This document shows, piece by piece, positions 25,606 to 32,711 of a DNA stretch of 37,016 nt; within the stretch, counting starts at the first letter, position 1; every line of letters starts with the position of its first letter. Origin of the DNA: an uncultured Clostridia bacterium (GTDB lineage: Bacteria; Bacillota; Clostridia; Lutisporales; Lutisporaceae). Below the pieces are notes generated by a model. It saw nothing but the letters and a program-made list of their open reading frames with translations. It was not told where the DNA came from and ran no database searches. The stretch covers positions 1 through 37,016 of the forward strand of contig CALGKJ010000160.1 in assembly GCA_937930535.1 (NCBI GenBank). Direction: 5' to 3'. The position numbers and the translations under genes were made by a program.

Positions 25606-26547
25606 ATGAAATCTAAGCTTAAAAAAACTAATAGACACCTAAAAGGCTCATTAACCATAGAAGCATGTATAGCTCTGCCATTTTTTCTATGCTTCATCTC
25701 AATAATACTTTTTTTCGCAAAGCTTGCCTGCGTTGATATACTTATTGAGCATACCGTAAAGGAGACTGCCAAGGAGCTGGCTGCAACCTGTTACCCTATT
25801 TCTATAATTAACGGCTATGAAAATGATTTGGTAGAAAAGTACGGTATTGATAATATACTGCAATCCCAAAATCATAAGGCATTAAATCCCGATTCTGACG
25901 AAACCGCTGATAAATCAGGTTTATTTAGATTAAATAGTATAGATAAAGGACTGGATAAACTGTTATCAGAAGCGGTTAATATTGGGAAAGCAGGTATAGT
26001 TGAATATTTGACAGGTAATTATGCAGAAGATTATTGGCTGCTTAAGAATAAAGCTTTTAATATAGCTGTCTTAAATACCTTAAATAATAATTTAATAGCT
26101 AATAAGCTTATAAATGCAGATGATTTAAAGCTGAGGCTGATCATATTTCCTCAAGGCGAATCGGAATACAATGCAAATAAAACCTCCCCGCTCTACAAGG
26201 ATTCTGATCTAGCTTTTGACAAGGATTTTTCCTCAAGTGATGTTGTAATACAGACAGAATACAAGCTTAGCCTGAGTATCCCCTTTATTGGAGTCAGGCA
26301 TATAAAAATGATTCATACAGCTATGGAAAGAGCTTGGTTGTTTGGAGGCAATGGAGTTATTACCTCACGAGACGAGGGACTGGACTTTTTGGAAGAAGAT
26401 CCTATCATAGTTTATATAACAAAAACAGGCATTAGATATCATATTTCGGAGTGCAGATATCTGCATAGCAGCAAAATACCTGCCAAGCTGGAAGACGCTG
26501 CTGGTGATGGGTATACGCCATGCAAGGTCTGCAAGCCTCCGCAGTAA
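25606..26547 (+). CDS. TadE-like protein with a C-terminal His/Cys cluster
   Basis: A 313-residue protein. The N-terminus has a TadE helix (GSLTIEACIALPFFLCFISI), followed by a ~220-residue extracytoplasmic region. The last ~48 residues form a distinct module: VYITKTGIRYHISECRYLHS, then a spacer and GYTPCKVCKPP. His279, Cys283, Cys306 and Cys309 could bind a metal, as in the Ada-like/nuclease-associated small domain with the same spacing that I recall from other Firmicute secreted proteins. Such a module on a pilus component is unusual. Start ATG 25606 follows AGGTGATTAA. It is followed by the second prepilin peptidase nine bases later. Confidence 0.8.
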   Translation: MKSKLKKTNRHLKGSLTIEACIALPFFLCFISIILFFAKLACVDILIEHTVKETAKELAATCYPISIINGYENDLVEKYGIDNILQSQNHKALNPDSDETADKSGLFRLNSIDKGLDKLLSEAVNIGKAGIVEYLTGNYAEDYWLLKNKAFNIAVLNTLNNNLIANKLINADDLKLRLIIFPQGESEYNANKTSPLYKDSDLAFDKDFSSSDVVIQTEYKLSLSIPFIGVRHIKMIHTAMERAWLFGGNGVITSRDEGLDFLEEDPIIVYITKTGIRYHISECRYLHSSKIPAKLEDAAGDGYTPCKVCKPPQ

Positions 26548-26556
26548 GGAGTAAAA

Positions 26557-27144
26557 ATGATATATACGGCAATTACAGGCTTGATTATTGGGGCTGTTAT
26601 TAATTTATATTTGAAAAAATCAAATTATTACACTTATGACAAAGCTATTGATGTTTTTATGGCACCCATTACATGTGCAATACTGCTTCTAATTCTATAT
26701 AAGCAATTTGGTTTTAGCAAGATTATGCTGATATACTCTGTACAGCTATCCGTGTCCATACCCATTGTAATGATCGATTTAAAAACAAAAACGATTCCTA
26801 AAGTTTTGCTGCTGCTATGCTTTATCTTAGGAATTATTTTTTTATTGTTGGTAAGGCATATCAACGTTGTAAGTGGAATTTCAGGCTTTATTGCAGCAGG
26901 AGGAATTTTACTTATTTTATCCCTATTAACAAAGGGGGGGCTTGGAGCAGGGGATGTAGCTTTTTTTGCCATAATGGGGCTTACTCTTGGAATCGACAAG
27001 ATAGTATCAGCCTTGATTGCCGCTGCGTTTTTATCGGGAATATTTGGTGTAGCTGCATTGTTAATTAATAAAGAAAATATAAAAAATAGAATACCATTTA
27101 CCCCCTTTATTCTATTAAGTATTTTTATGTCATTTATATCATAA
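26557..27144 (+). CDS. Second A24-family prepilin peptidase
   Basis: A 195-residue polytopic membrane protein. Catalytic motifs are MIDLKTKTIPKVLLL (first Asp, followed by the IP motif) and KGGLGAGDVAFFAIMG (GxGD). The C-terminal RIPFTPFILLSIF matches the IPFxPF motif of classical GspO/PilD peptidases. The N-terminal zinc/N-methyltransferase domain is missing. It differs clearly from the peptidase at 16953, which lacks IPFxPF, so the locus seems to have two peptidases with different substrates (Flp versus TadE-like proteins, perhaps). Ribosome site TAAGGAGTAAAA. It lies between the TadE-like gene and the FHA gene. Confidence 0.9.
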   Translation: MIYTAITGLIIGAVINLYLKKSNYYTYDKAIDVFMAPITCAILLLILYKQFGFSKIMLIYSVQLSVSIPIVMIDLKTKTIPKVLLLLCFILGIIFLLLVRHINVVSGISGFIAAGGILLILSLLTKGGLGAGDVAFFAIMGLTLGIDKIVSALIAAAFLSGIFGVAALLINKENIKNRIPFTPFILLSIFMSFIS

Positions 27145-27163
27145 TAAGTGAGGAGTTAATATC

Positions 27164-28600
27164 ATGAATAAACAACTGACTGATGAAATTGCAGTTAGCT
27201 ATGAAAGCAGTGCTACATCCAGCTATCTGGTGCTTTCGGTTAGTGAACAAACACAAATAATAAGCTATCAGGTGGAAATGCTCTCAAGAAACAGAGATTT
27301 AAGACTTCTGCCCTTTCATACAACAAGATTTGATGACAGCATAAATATCAGCTACGATATAACCTCAAAGATATCGCTGTCCCATTGTCTTAAAAGGAAA
27401 AGCCTTGCAAGAACAGAATTTATAGAGCTGCTTTCCAGCATTACTGAGGCAATAATAGGAAGCAAAAAGCTTCTATTAAATCATAACAGCTTTTTAATCA
27501 ATGAAAACCATATATATGTTAACCCAGGCACCATGGAGGCGGCTTTGATATATTTGCCCTTCAAATCAGACTATGATATTGAAGCTGTAATGAAGGAATT
27601 TATACTAAATCTTGTTCTTAATGCTGACCATGCACAGGAGCAGGGAGCGGACAATTATATACAAAGAATACTTACCTGTATAAGGTCCGAATGCTTTAAG
27701 CTGGCAGAGCTGGATAAGCTCTTAAGGGAGCTGGGAAGCAATAAAGCAATGGTTGAAAAAAAGGATATTGCCACGAAGAAAAATGAAGATGATGCAAATA
27801 TGATTAAGCCGGATGATAATGTTAAAAAAACAGTAGATAAGCCTGCACCTAAGGCGATTAAGGAAGATACTAACTTAAGGCATATTGGTGTAACAACTGG
27901 CACTAAAAAACGCTATAAGAAAAATGCCATTATTATAGCTGCCTTACTGCAAATATTAATGGCTGCCATAGGAGTTCTTGTTTTTCAAATAGTACAAGCG
28001 TCTAATGAAGGTAAAGATTATTTTACTACAGCATCAGGCATAGTATTAATATTAGCGGCTGTAGATTTTATAGCTTTAAAGAGGCTTTTAAATAAAACAA
28101 ATATGGAGGAGGTAGTGCTTGAGGATACTGCATCTGTAAATATTAGTACGCCAGTTGGGAAGATTAAAGCAAAGCCACAGCCTTCAAGCTTGCCAAAAGC
28201 TATAACTAAGGACGAGTCGCCCAAGATTCAATACGGTGCAGCTTTTGAAAAAGAAGCATACAGCCCTGAGACAGTGTTGATTAGCAGCACTGAATCCCTA
28301 AAAGTACCATATCTTAAGCGCATAAAAGACGGAGTGGAGGAACGTATATTGATATCCAAGGCAAGCTTTATTATTGGCAGACTTAGAGGTCAGGTGGACT
28401 ATGTTATAGATAACAACGCTATAGGAAGGGTACACGCAGAGTTGATAATCAGAGATGATAAGCTTTATCTAAAGGATCTAAACTCTAGAAATGGTACAAA
28501 AATAAACAGCTCTCGTATATGCGGAAATATTGAGCATGAAATTGTTAACAAGGATATTATCTGCCTAGCTGACTGCGAATATGAACTGATTAACGAATAA
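27164..28600 (+). CDS. Membrane-anchored FHA-domain protein with DUF6382-like N-terminus
   Basis: A 478-residue protein. Residues ~1-165 form an N-terminal cytoplasmic domain of the kind found in Firmicute Tad loci (DUF6382-like; recalled, not searched). Residues ~190-250 are a charged linker. Two helices follow, at ~254-277 (AIIIAALLQILMAAIGVLVF) and ~288-306. A C-terminal FHA domain occupies ~395-475, with FIIGRLRGQVDYVI, GRVHAELIIRDDKLYLKDLN, then SRNGTKIN. FHA domains bind phosphothreonine, so this protein may link pilus assembly to Ser/Thr kinase signalling (inference; no kinase gene is in the window). Ribosome site GTGAGGAGTTAATATC. Apparent last gene of the pilus operon. Confidence 0.85.
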   Translation: MNKQLTDEIAVSYESSATSSYLVLSVSEQTQIISYQVEMLSRNRDLRLLPFHTTRFDDSINISYDITSKISLSHCLKRKSLARTEFIELLSSITEAIIGSKKLLLNHNSFLINENHIYVNPGTMEAALIYLPFKSDYDIEAVMKEFILNLVLNADHAQEQGADNYIQRILTCIRSECFKLAELDKLLRELGSNKAMVEKKDIATKKNEDDANMIKPDDNVKKTVDKPAPKAIKEDTNLRHIGVTTGTKKRYKKNAIIIAALLQILMAAIGVLVFQIVQASNEGKDYFTTASGIVLILAAVDFIALKRLLNKTNMEEVVLEDTASVNISTPVGKIKAKPQPSSLPKAITKDESPKIQYGAAFEKEAYSPETVLISSTESLKVPYLKRIKDGVEERILISKASFIIGRLRGQVDYVIDNNAIGRVHAELIIRDDKLYLKDLNSRNGTKINSSRICGNIEHEIVNKDIICLADCEYELINE

Positions 28601-28770
28601 TACCAATTTTGGCTATAAAAGCACCATAGGAAAAGCAACCAGAATTTACTAAGGTATTGGAACATAGAAAAATCAATATATACTCTGACGAGCTAAATGG
28701 CGGATGTTGTATTTTTTATGTAAATTTGATAATATGTTTATATATATACAATTATAAAGGGGTGTTTCAT

Positions 28771-30567
28771 TTGAAAAAAGGGGTTGTCTTTTTATTTGCA
28801 CTTATATTTATGCTTTTACAATTTAATCTGATGGTTTTTGCTGAAAATATTCCCATTGGAACTGATATTGGTGATGTTCTAGCAACCGATATAGTTGCCA
28901 AGATTAATAACTTTACAATACCGTCCTTTAATATTAATAATAGTATGGCAATATATGCAAAGCATCTAAATAATTATGGCTTTGATGTTGTTTGGAACGC
29001 AGAGAAAAGGCAGGTAGATATAGTATCAAATCTAAACAAGAAATTCGATCCTATACCTACAGAAACGGGGACGGCTGCACCCATAGGAACAAAGCTCGGT
29101 GATGTGCTGCATACAGATATAAAAACCTTTATAAATGGCAAAGAGATTCAATCCTTTAATATAAACGGAAGCACCGCTGTTTATTTCAGAGACTTAAGAG
29201 AATTTGGAACTGTAGTCTGGGATGGTGTAAATAGAGTATCGAGCCTTACAACAGATCATGCAGAATATAGAAGCAACGATAAAATGTATGAACCCTCAGA
29301 AGTATCCAAAATTGCCAGTCCTGCTGTTGTTTACATCGAAATTTACAATAAGCTCGGAAAGGCTATGGGAAGCGGAAGCGGGTTTATTATTGATAACTCT
29401 GGATTGGTTGTGACTAATTATCACGTTATAGATGGAGCACACAAAGCAGTAGTAAAGCTTGTTGATGGAAGAGTGTTTGATGTTAAAAATGTGCTTCAAT
29501 CTAATAAGGCAAGAGACATTGCTATACTAAAGATTGATGGCAAGGATTTGCCTATAGTATTATTGGGAGACTCTGATAAAGTTGACAATGGGGAAAAGAT
29601 ACTTACTATCGGAAGTCCTATAGGCTTGGAAAATACTATTTCAGATGGATTGATAAGTAATAAAAACAGGGTTCTTGACAAACAAAGGTATTTTCAGATA
29701 TCTGCTCCTATATCTCCGGGAAGCAGCGGAGGAGCTTTGTTGAATCTTAAAGCAGAGGTTATTGGTATTACAACCGCAATCTTTGTTGAGGGTCAAAATC
29801 TTAATTTAGCCATTCCTATTAACGAAGTTAAATCCTATATTACCGCAGCATTAAATTCTTCAAGCACGCAACCTGCTGCTGATGGCTCTATAACAAATAG
29901 TGGTGACAACTCTGGATATCAGGTTATAGAATATGATGATGGTGAAAAATATGTAGGAGAGATGCAGAATGGTCTTTATAACGGATGGGGAACCTACTAT
30001 TGGTCAGATGGTATTGTATATGAGGGTGAATGGGTTGACGGAGAAAGAAACGGCTATGGAGTTATGACTTGGACTGATGGAGATAAATATGAGGGGAATT
30101 TCGAAGACGGATACAGACATGGATTTGGAACTTATATCTGGTCTGACGGAGATAAGTATGAAGGAATGTGGTACTATGGTGATATGCACGGTAAAGCCAC
30201 CTATACCTATTCTGATGGTACTCAGGTAACTGGCATATGGAGCTATAATGACTATATAGGCGAGAATGTAAATGCGCCTACAGGTGTTTGGGCTACGGGG
30301 GTAGCTTCTGATGAAATTTGGGTTTTCTGGGATGCCATGAATGAGGCAGATTATTTTCATGTATATTACAGCTATACAGCTAGCGGACCATTTATATGCA
30401 TAGATGATGACGATGGATCTAAATCGAAGTTTTATCCAGATGATTATTATGACGCATCTATTGTGAATATAAAGTCAAATACAAAAGTATACTTTAAAAT
30501 AACTGCTGTAGTAGGAGGAGAAGAATCGGACTTCAGTGAAATCACATCTGCTACAACGAAGCGATAA
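28771..30567 (+). CDS. Secreted HtrA-like serine protease with stalk repeats, MORN repeats and FN3-like tail
   Basis: A 598-residue exported protein. The start is TTG 28771, after AAAGGGGTGTTTCAT; the upstream ATG 28657 has no ribosome site and would hide the signal peptide (KKGVVFLFALIFMLLQFNLM, ending VFA). Two tandem ~60-residue repeats follow (PIGTDIGDVLATDI... and PIGTKLGDVLHTDI...), as seen in clostridial stalk or copper-amine-oxidase-N-like modules. A trypsin-like domain at ~175-375 has the triad His218 (NYHVIDG), Asp249 (ARDIAIL) and Ser319 (GSSGGA); there is no PDZ domain. About five MORN repeats lie at ~390-490 (e.g. GEWVDGERNGYGVMTW) and an FN3-like domain at ~502-598. It follows the pilus operon by 170 bases; a role in processing surface proteins is inference. 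Confidence 0.9.
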   Translation: MKKGVVFLFALIFMLLQFNLMVFAENIPIGTDIGDVLATDIVAKINNFTIPSFNINNSMAIYAKHLNNYGFDVVWNAEKRQVDIVSNLNKKFDPIPTETGTAAPIGTKLGDVLHTDIKTFINGKEIQSFNINGSTAVYFRDLREFGTVVWDGVNRVSSLTTDHAEYRSNDKMYEPSEVSKIASPAVVYIEIYNKLGKAMGSGSGFIIDNSGLVVTNYHVIDGAHKAVVKLVDGRVFDVKNVLQSNKARDIAILKIDGKDLPIVLLGDSDKVDNGEKILTIGSPIGLENTISDGLISNKNRVLDKQRYFQISAPISPGSSGGALLNLKAEVIGITTAIFVEGQNLNLAIPINEVKSYITAALNSSSTQPAADGSITNSGDNSGYQVIEYDDGEKYVGEMQNGLYNGWGTYYWSDGIVYEGEWVDGERNGYGVMTWTDGDKYEGNFEDGYRHGFGTYIWSDGDKYEGMWYYGDMHGKATYTYSDGTQVTGIWSYNDYIGENVNAPTGVWATGVASDEIWVFWDAMNEADYFHVYYSYTASGPFICIDDDDGSKSKFYPDDYYDASIVNIKSNTKVYFKITAVVGGEESDFSEITSATTKR

Positions 30568-30568
30568 A

Positions 30569-30687
30569 TAAAGAAAGAAAGTATAGATATTGTGCAACGA
30601 ACCTTGTGTAGAGACTTAGAATTTCTTTGTCTCGAAACATTCAGTGAGTGAAATAATATCTATACTTTCTTTATCGAACTCATGTTA
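30569..30687. repeat. Palindromic element family A, short copy (A2)
   Basis: Matches A1 from TAAAGAAAG to the right end (TATCGAACTCATGTTA) but lacks the ~80-base inner hairpin: the sequence passes from GAGACTTAGAA straight to TTTCTTTGTCTCG. The inner stem has changed on both sides relative to A1 (GTATAGATATT with AATATCTATAC), so pairing is kept. It fills the gap between the convergent protease and uvsE genes, overlaps the uvsE stop codon, and probably acts as their shared transcript end. Confidence 0.8.
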
Positions 30688-31554
30688 TTTAACAAGCCTT
30701 AACAGTGCCAAATCCTTCTCTTTGCATTCCAGCATTATGTCAAAATCATTACCGGCAAAATCGGTGGCCATCTTATAATCCTCTGGAGTAATATAATCTG
30801 CGTGGCTTCTGTCGGTGTCATAAGCTCTTCCGCTGCTTAAGTGTAGCTTTGGCTTTTTTTTCTGCCAGGTTTTAATTATACGAGCTCGTAAGGCTGATAA
30901 GTCTTCGCCTTCATTGCGGCATCTATAGTGATGCAAATCCAGCACCATGGGAATACCAAGTGTCTCACAAAGACCTAGTACATCCAAGGCAGTGAATACC
31001 TTGTCATCATTCTCTAGCGCAAGCTTGGTTTTTATATCAGTATCAAGCATCTTAAAATTAGCTGAAAATCTTTCCATAGCCGTTTTTTTGCCTCCTGCGC
31101 TGCTGCCTACATGTAATACCAGCAGCTTATTTCCTGTAAGGCACGAAAGCCTATTATGATACTGCAATATTTTTATACTATTCTCAACTACATTACTTTT
31201 CTCGGAATTTAGAACGCAAAATTGATCGGGATGCATACTGATTCTTATGCCCTTATTTTGAGATGCTGTTTTTATGTTATCGCACTGTTTTAAAATATCA
31301 GCATCCTCCCACCAATGCCAATCCTCATAATATGTCGCCAAGGGGATTAAATCAGAGCTCATTCTATATAGAAATATACCGTTTTCAGCGCACCATTCAA
31401 GTATTTTGCTGGTATTATACAAGTTATCAACAGCAATAGATCTCAATTTTTTTATTTGACTGCTTTTATCAAGCTTCGATAAATATTTTATTGTAGTTGT
31501 TTTAAAGCAGCCATTATCATTAAGACTCTTACATATACAAGCAAAGCCAAGCAT
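30685..31554 (-). CDS. uvsE: UV damage endonuclease UvsE
   Basis: A 289-residue TIM-barrel metal-dependent endonuclease that nicks 5' of UV photoproducts. Family patterns are MLGFACICKSL at the N-terminus, NLYNTSKILEWCAENGIFLYRMSSDLIPLA (given here as NLYNTSKILEWC then FLYRMSSDLIPLA), RISMHPDQFCVLNS, LVLHVGSSAGGKK, LALENDDKVFTALDVL, VLDLHHYRC and KLHLSSGR. These hold the His/Glu/Asp metal ligands expected for UVDE. The start was set at 31554, after GGAGAAGGATTAAAT; the upstream ATG adds residues not typical of the family. Repeat C3 lies upstream in the promoter region and repeat A2 covers the stop codon. Confidence 0.93.
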   Translation of the reverse strand: MLGFACICKSLNDNGCFKTTTIKYLSKLDKSSQIKKLRSIAVDNLYNTSKILEWCAENGIFLYRMSSDLIPLATYYEDWHWWEDADILKQCDNIKTASQNKGIRISMHPDQFCVLNSEKSNVVENSIKILQYHNRLSCLTGNKLLVLHVGSSAGGKKTAMERFSANFKMLDTDIKTKLALENDDKVFTALDVLGLCETLGIPMVLDLHHYRCRNEGEDLSALRARIIKTWQKKKPKLHLSSGRAYDTDRSHADYITPEDYKMATDFAGNDFDIMLECKEKDLALLRLVK

Positions 31555-31595
31555 ATTTAATCCTTCTCCCTTATTGTTTTCTCTATAATGCCATA

Positions 31596-31650
31596 TATAG
31601 GGAAGCAACCATAAAACTTAACTTATAAGCTATAAACCCTATAAATATGA
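31596..31650. repeat. Element family C, copy C3 (long form)
   Basis: TATAGGGAAGCAACCATAAA, then AACTTATAAGC, then TATAAACCCTATAAATAT. It lies upstream of uvsE and of the tRNA-Lys promoter, between the two divergent transcripts. See C1 and C2. Confidence 0.7.
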
Positions 31651-31686
31651 AATTAATATAAAATCTATAAAAAAGTTAATATATTA

Positions 31687-31715
31687 TTGACAGTAAGAAA
31701 ATCATCATGTATAAT
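31687..31715 (+). promoter_or_regulatory. Promoter of tRNA-Lys(CTT)
   Basis: TTGACA (31687-31692), a 17-base spacer and TATAAT (31710-31715): perfect consensus, 32 bases before the tRNA. Confidence 0.92.
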
Positions 31716-31747
31716 AATAAACGTTGGTGAAACAACAAATATCAAAT

Positions 31748-31823
31748 GCGCCATTAGCTCAGTTGGTAGAGCAATTGACTCTTAATCAATGGGTCCAGGG
31801 TTCGAGTCCCCGATGGCGCACCA
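31748..31823 (+). tRNA. tRNA-Lys(CTT)
   Basis: Acceptor stem GCGCCAT/ATGGCGC, anticodon loop CTCTTAA (CTT), T-loop GGTTCGAGTCC and encoded CCA. A single-gene transcript with its own promoter and terminator. Confidence 0.95.
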
Positions 31824-31835
31824 TATGTAAATAAT

Positions 31836-31873
31836 AAGTTGTATGATTAGTATCTACAACTTTTTTTATTTTA
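31836..31873 (+). terminator. Terminator of tRNA-Lys(CTT)
   Basis: AAGTTGTA and TACAACTT form a stem, followed by TTTTTATTTT. Confidence 0.85.
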
Positions 31874-31904
31874 TAAAAATAAACATATTACGATGGTGCG
31901 AATT

Positions 31905-32372
31905 ATGAGTGATGTTATTATGAAAAACTACATTAATACAGACAGCATAGAGATTCATAAAATAAATTTTAAAGGCTCTCTCCTGTATTTCATACATACA
32001 TACAATGTAAATGTTTTTAATAAAACAGTGGATAGTGGGAATGTATATATGGTACATAGGACGCTGCACCCAGACTTTTTATGTTCTAATGAACAAGAAG
32101 TTCTCTCTTATAAAGTAGTTTATACTATTGATGAAAAAAAGTTTGTAGAGATTGAAAACATATTTATACAAGAGGCTTATAGAGGTAAGGGTTTGGGAAG
32201 TATACTCCTTAAATACTTTGAAACCAAAATAATTGCGAGACATTTTAGTGATATCGAATGTATCAGAGGAATCTTACTTTTAGGTTCTGAAAATAAGCTG
32301 AAAAGATTCTATAAACGAAATGGCTATGAGATAAATGACAGCCAGTTTAAAAAAAGAGTATTAAAAATATAA
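31905..32372 (+). CDS. GNAT-family N-acetyltransferase
   Basis: About 155 residues. The acetyl-CoA-binding motif A is clear: VEIENIFIQEAYRGKGLGSI, with RGKGLGS as the pyrophosphate loop, followed by the helix LLKYFETKI. The C-terminal part (LKRFYKRNGYEI) matches the usual FYxxxGY motif B. The substrate (small molecule, peptide or protein amine) cannot be predicted. The start is uncertain: ATG 31893, 31905 and 31920 are all in frame and none has a strong ribosome site; 31905 has GGTG nine bases upstream. It sits right after the tRNA-Lys terminator. Confidence 0.8.
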   Translation: MSDVIMKNYINTDSIEIHKINFKGSLLYFIHTYNVNVFNKTVDSGNVYMVHRTLHPDFLCSNEQEVLSYKVVYTIDEKKFVEIENIFIQEAYRGKGLGSILLKYFETKIIARHFSDIECIRGILLLGSENKLKRFYKRNGYEINDSQFKKRVLKI

Positions 32373-32385
32373 AAACTAATTTTTT

Positions 32386-32414
32386 TTGACTGAATTTGTA
32401 TATTATAATATAAT
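32386..32414 (+). promoter_or_regulatory. Promoter of the riboswitch-tupA transcript
   Basis: TTGACT (32386-32391), a 17-base spacer and TATAAT (32409-32414); transcription would begin near 32421, at the 5' edge of the riboswitch. Confidence 0.8.
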
Positions 32415-32420
32415 TAATTT

Positions 32421-32560
32421 GTCCACAACTCCGAGTTTTCTATTCCTGTGGGTAGTAATTTCAGCTGGAAGCAGCTTACTGCTTATGGAAGGTTAACCGT
32501 TAGGGTATTATTGGAAACGATAATGCCTCCCTATTGGAAAGGAGTACGCTGATAACATAC
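32421..32560 (+). promoter_or_regulatory. Probable molybdenum/tungsten cofactor (Moco/Tuco) riboswitch
   Basis: A structured leader between a strong promoter and a tungstate-binding protein gene. Seen directly: a ten-bp stem GGTATTATTG/CGATAATGCC capped by a GAAA tetraloop; a stem AAGCAG/CTGCTT; and the run GCCTCCCTATTGGAAAGGAG followed by TACGC. The ACTCCGAG near the 5' end and this 3' run, together with a GNRA-capped long stem, resemble the Moco RNA motif, whose fold uses a tetraloop-receptor contact. The Moco family regulates cofactor synthesis and molybdate/tungstate transport genes, which fits the gene that follows. Identification is from memory of the motif. Confidence 0.72.
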
Positions 32561-32660
32561 TACAAGTCATATTATATTCGTATATAATATCAATAGTGTA
32601 TAGGACTTGTTTGCAGCTTCTTCTTTCCTTTAAAAAGGAGTCTATTTTGAGGAGGTGTAA
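32561..32660 (+). promoter_or_regulatory. Expression-platform region between riboswitch and tupA
   Basis: ACAAGTC (from ~32561) can pair with GACTTGT (~32603-32609), enclosing the stem ATATTATAT/ATATAATAT. Further on, TTTCCTTTAAAAAGGAG is a short hairpin that could engage the AGGAGG site before ATG 32661. Whether control is at transcription end or at ribosome access cannot be decided by eye. Confidence 0.4.
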
Positions 32661-32711
32661 ATGAGTTCTTTTAATTTTTTGAAAGCCATAAAAAATGATT
32701 GGAGTGTAAAT

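Noticed and set aside
28657-28770. Earlier ATG start for the HtrA-like protease
   Set aside because: It would place 38 residues before the signal peptide and has no ribosome site; TTG 28771 follows AAAGGGGTG at proper spacing.
13358-31650. The scattered repeats as a CRISPR array
   Set aside because: Copies are kilobases apart, differ in length and orientation, have no regular spacers and no cas genes nearby.
32661-32711. A separate small leader peptide before tupA
   Set aside because: ATG 32661 is in frame with tupA with no stop between, so it is an alternative start rather than an independent leader peptide.
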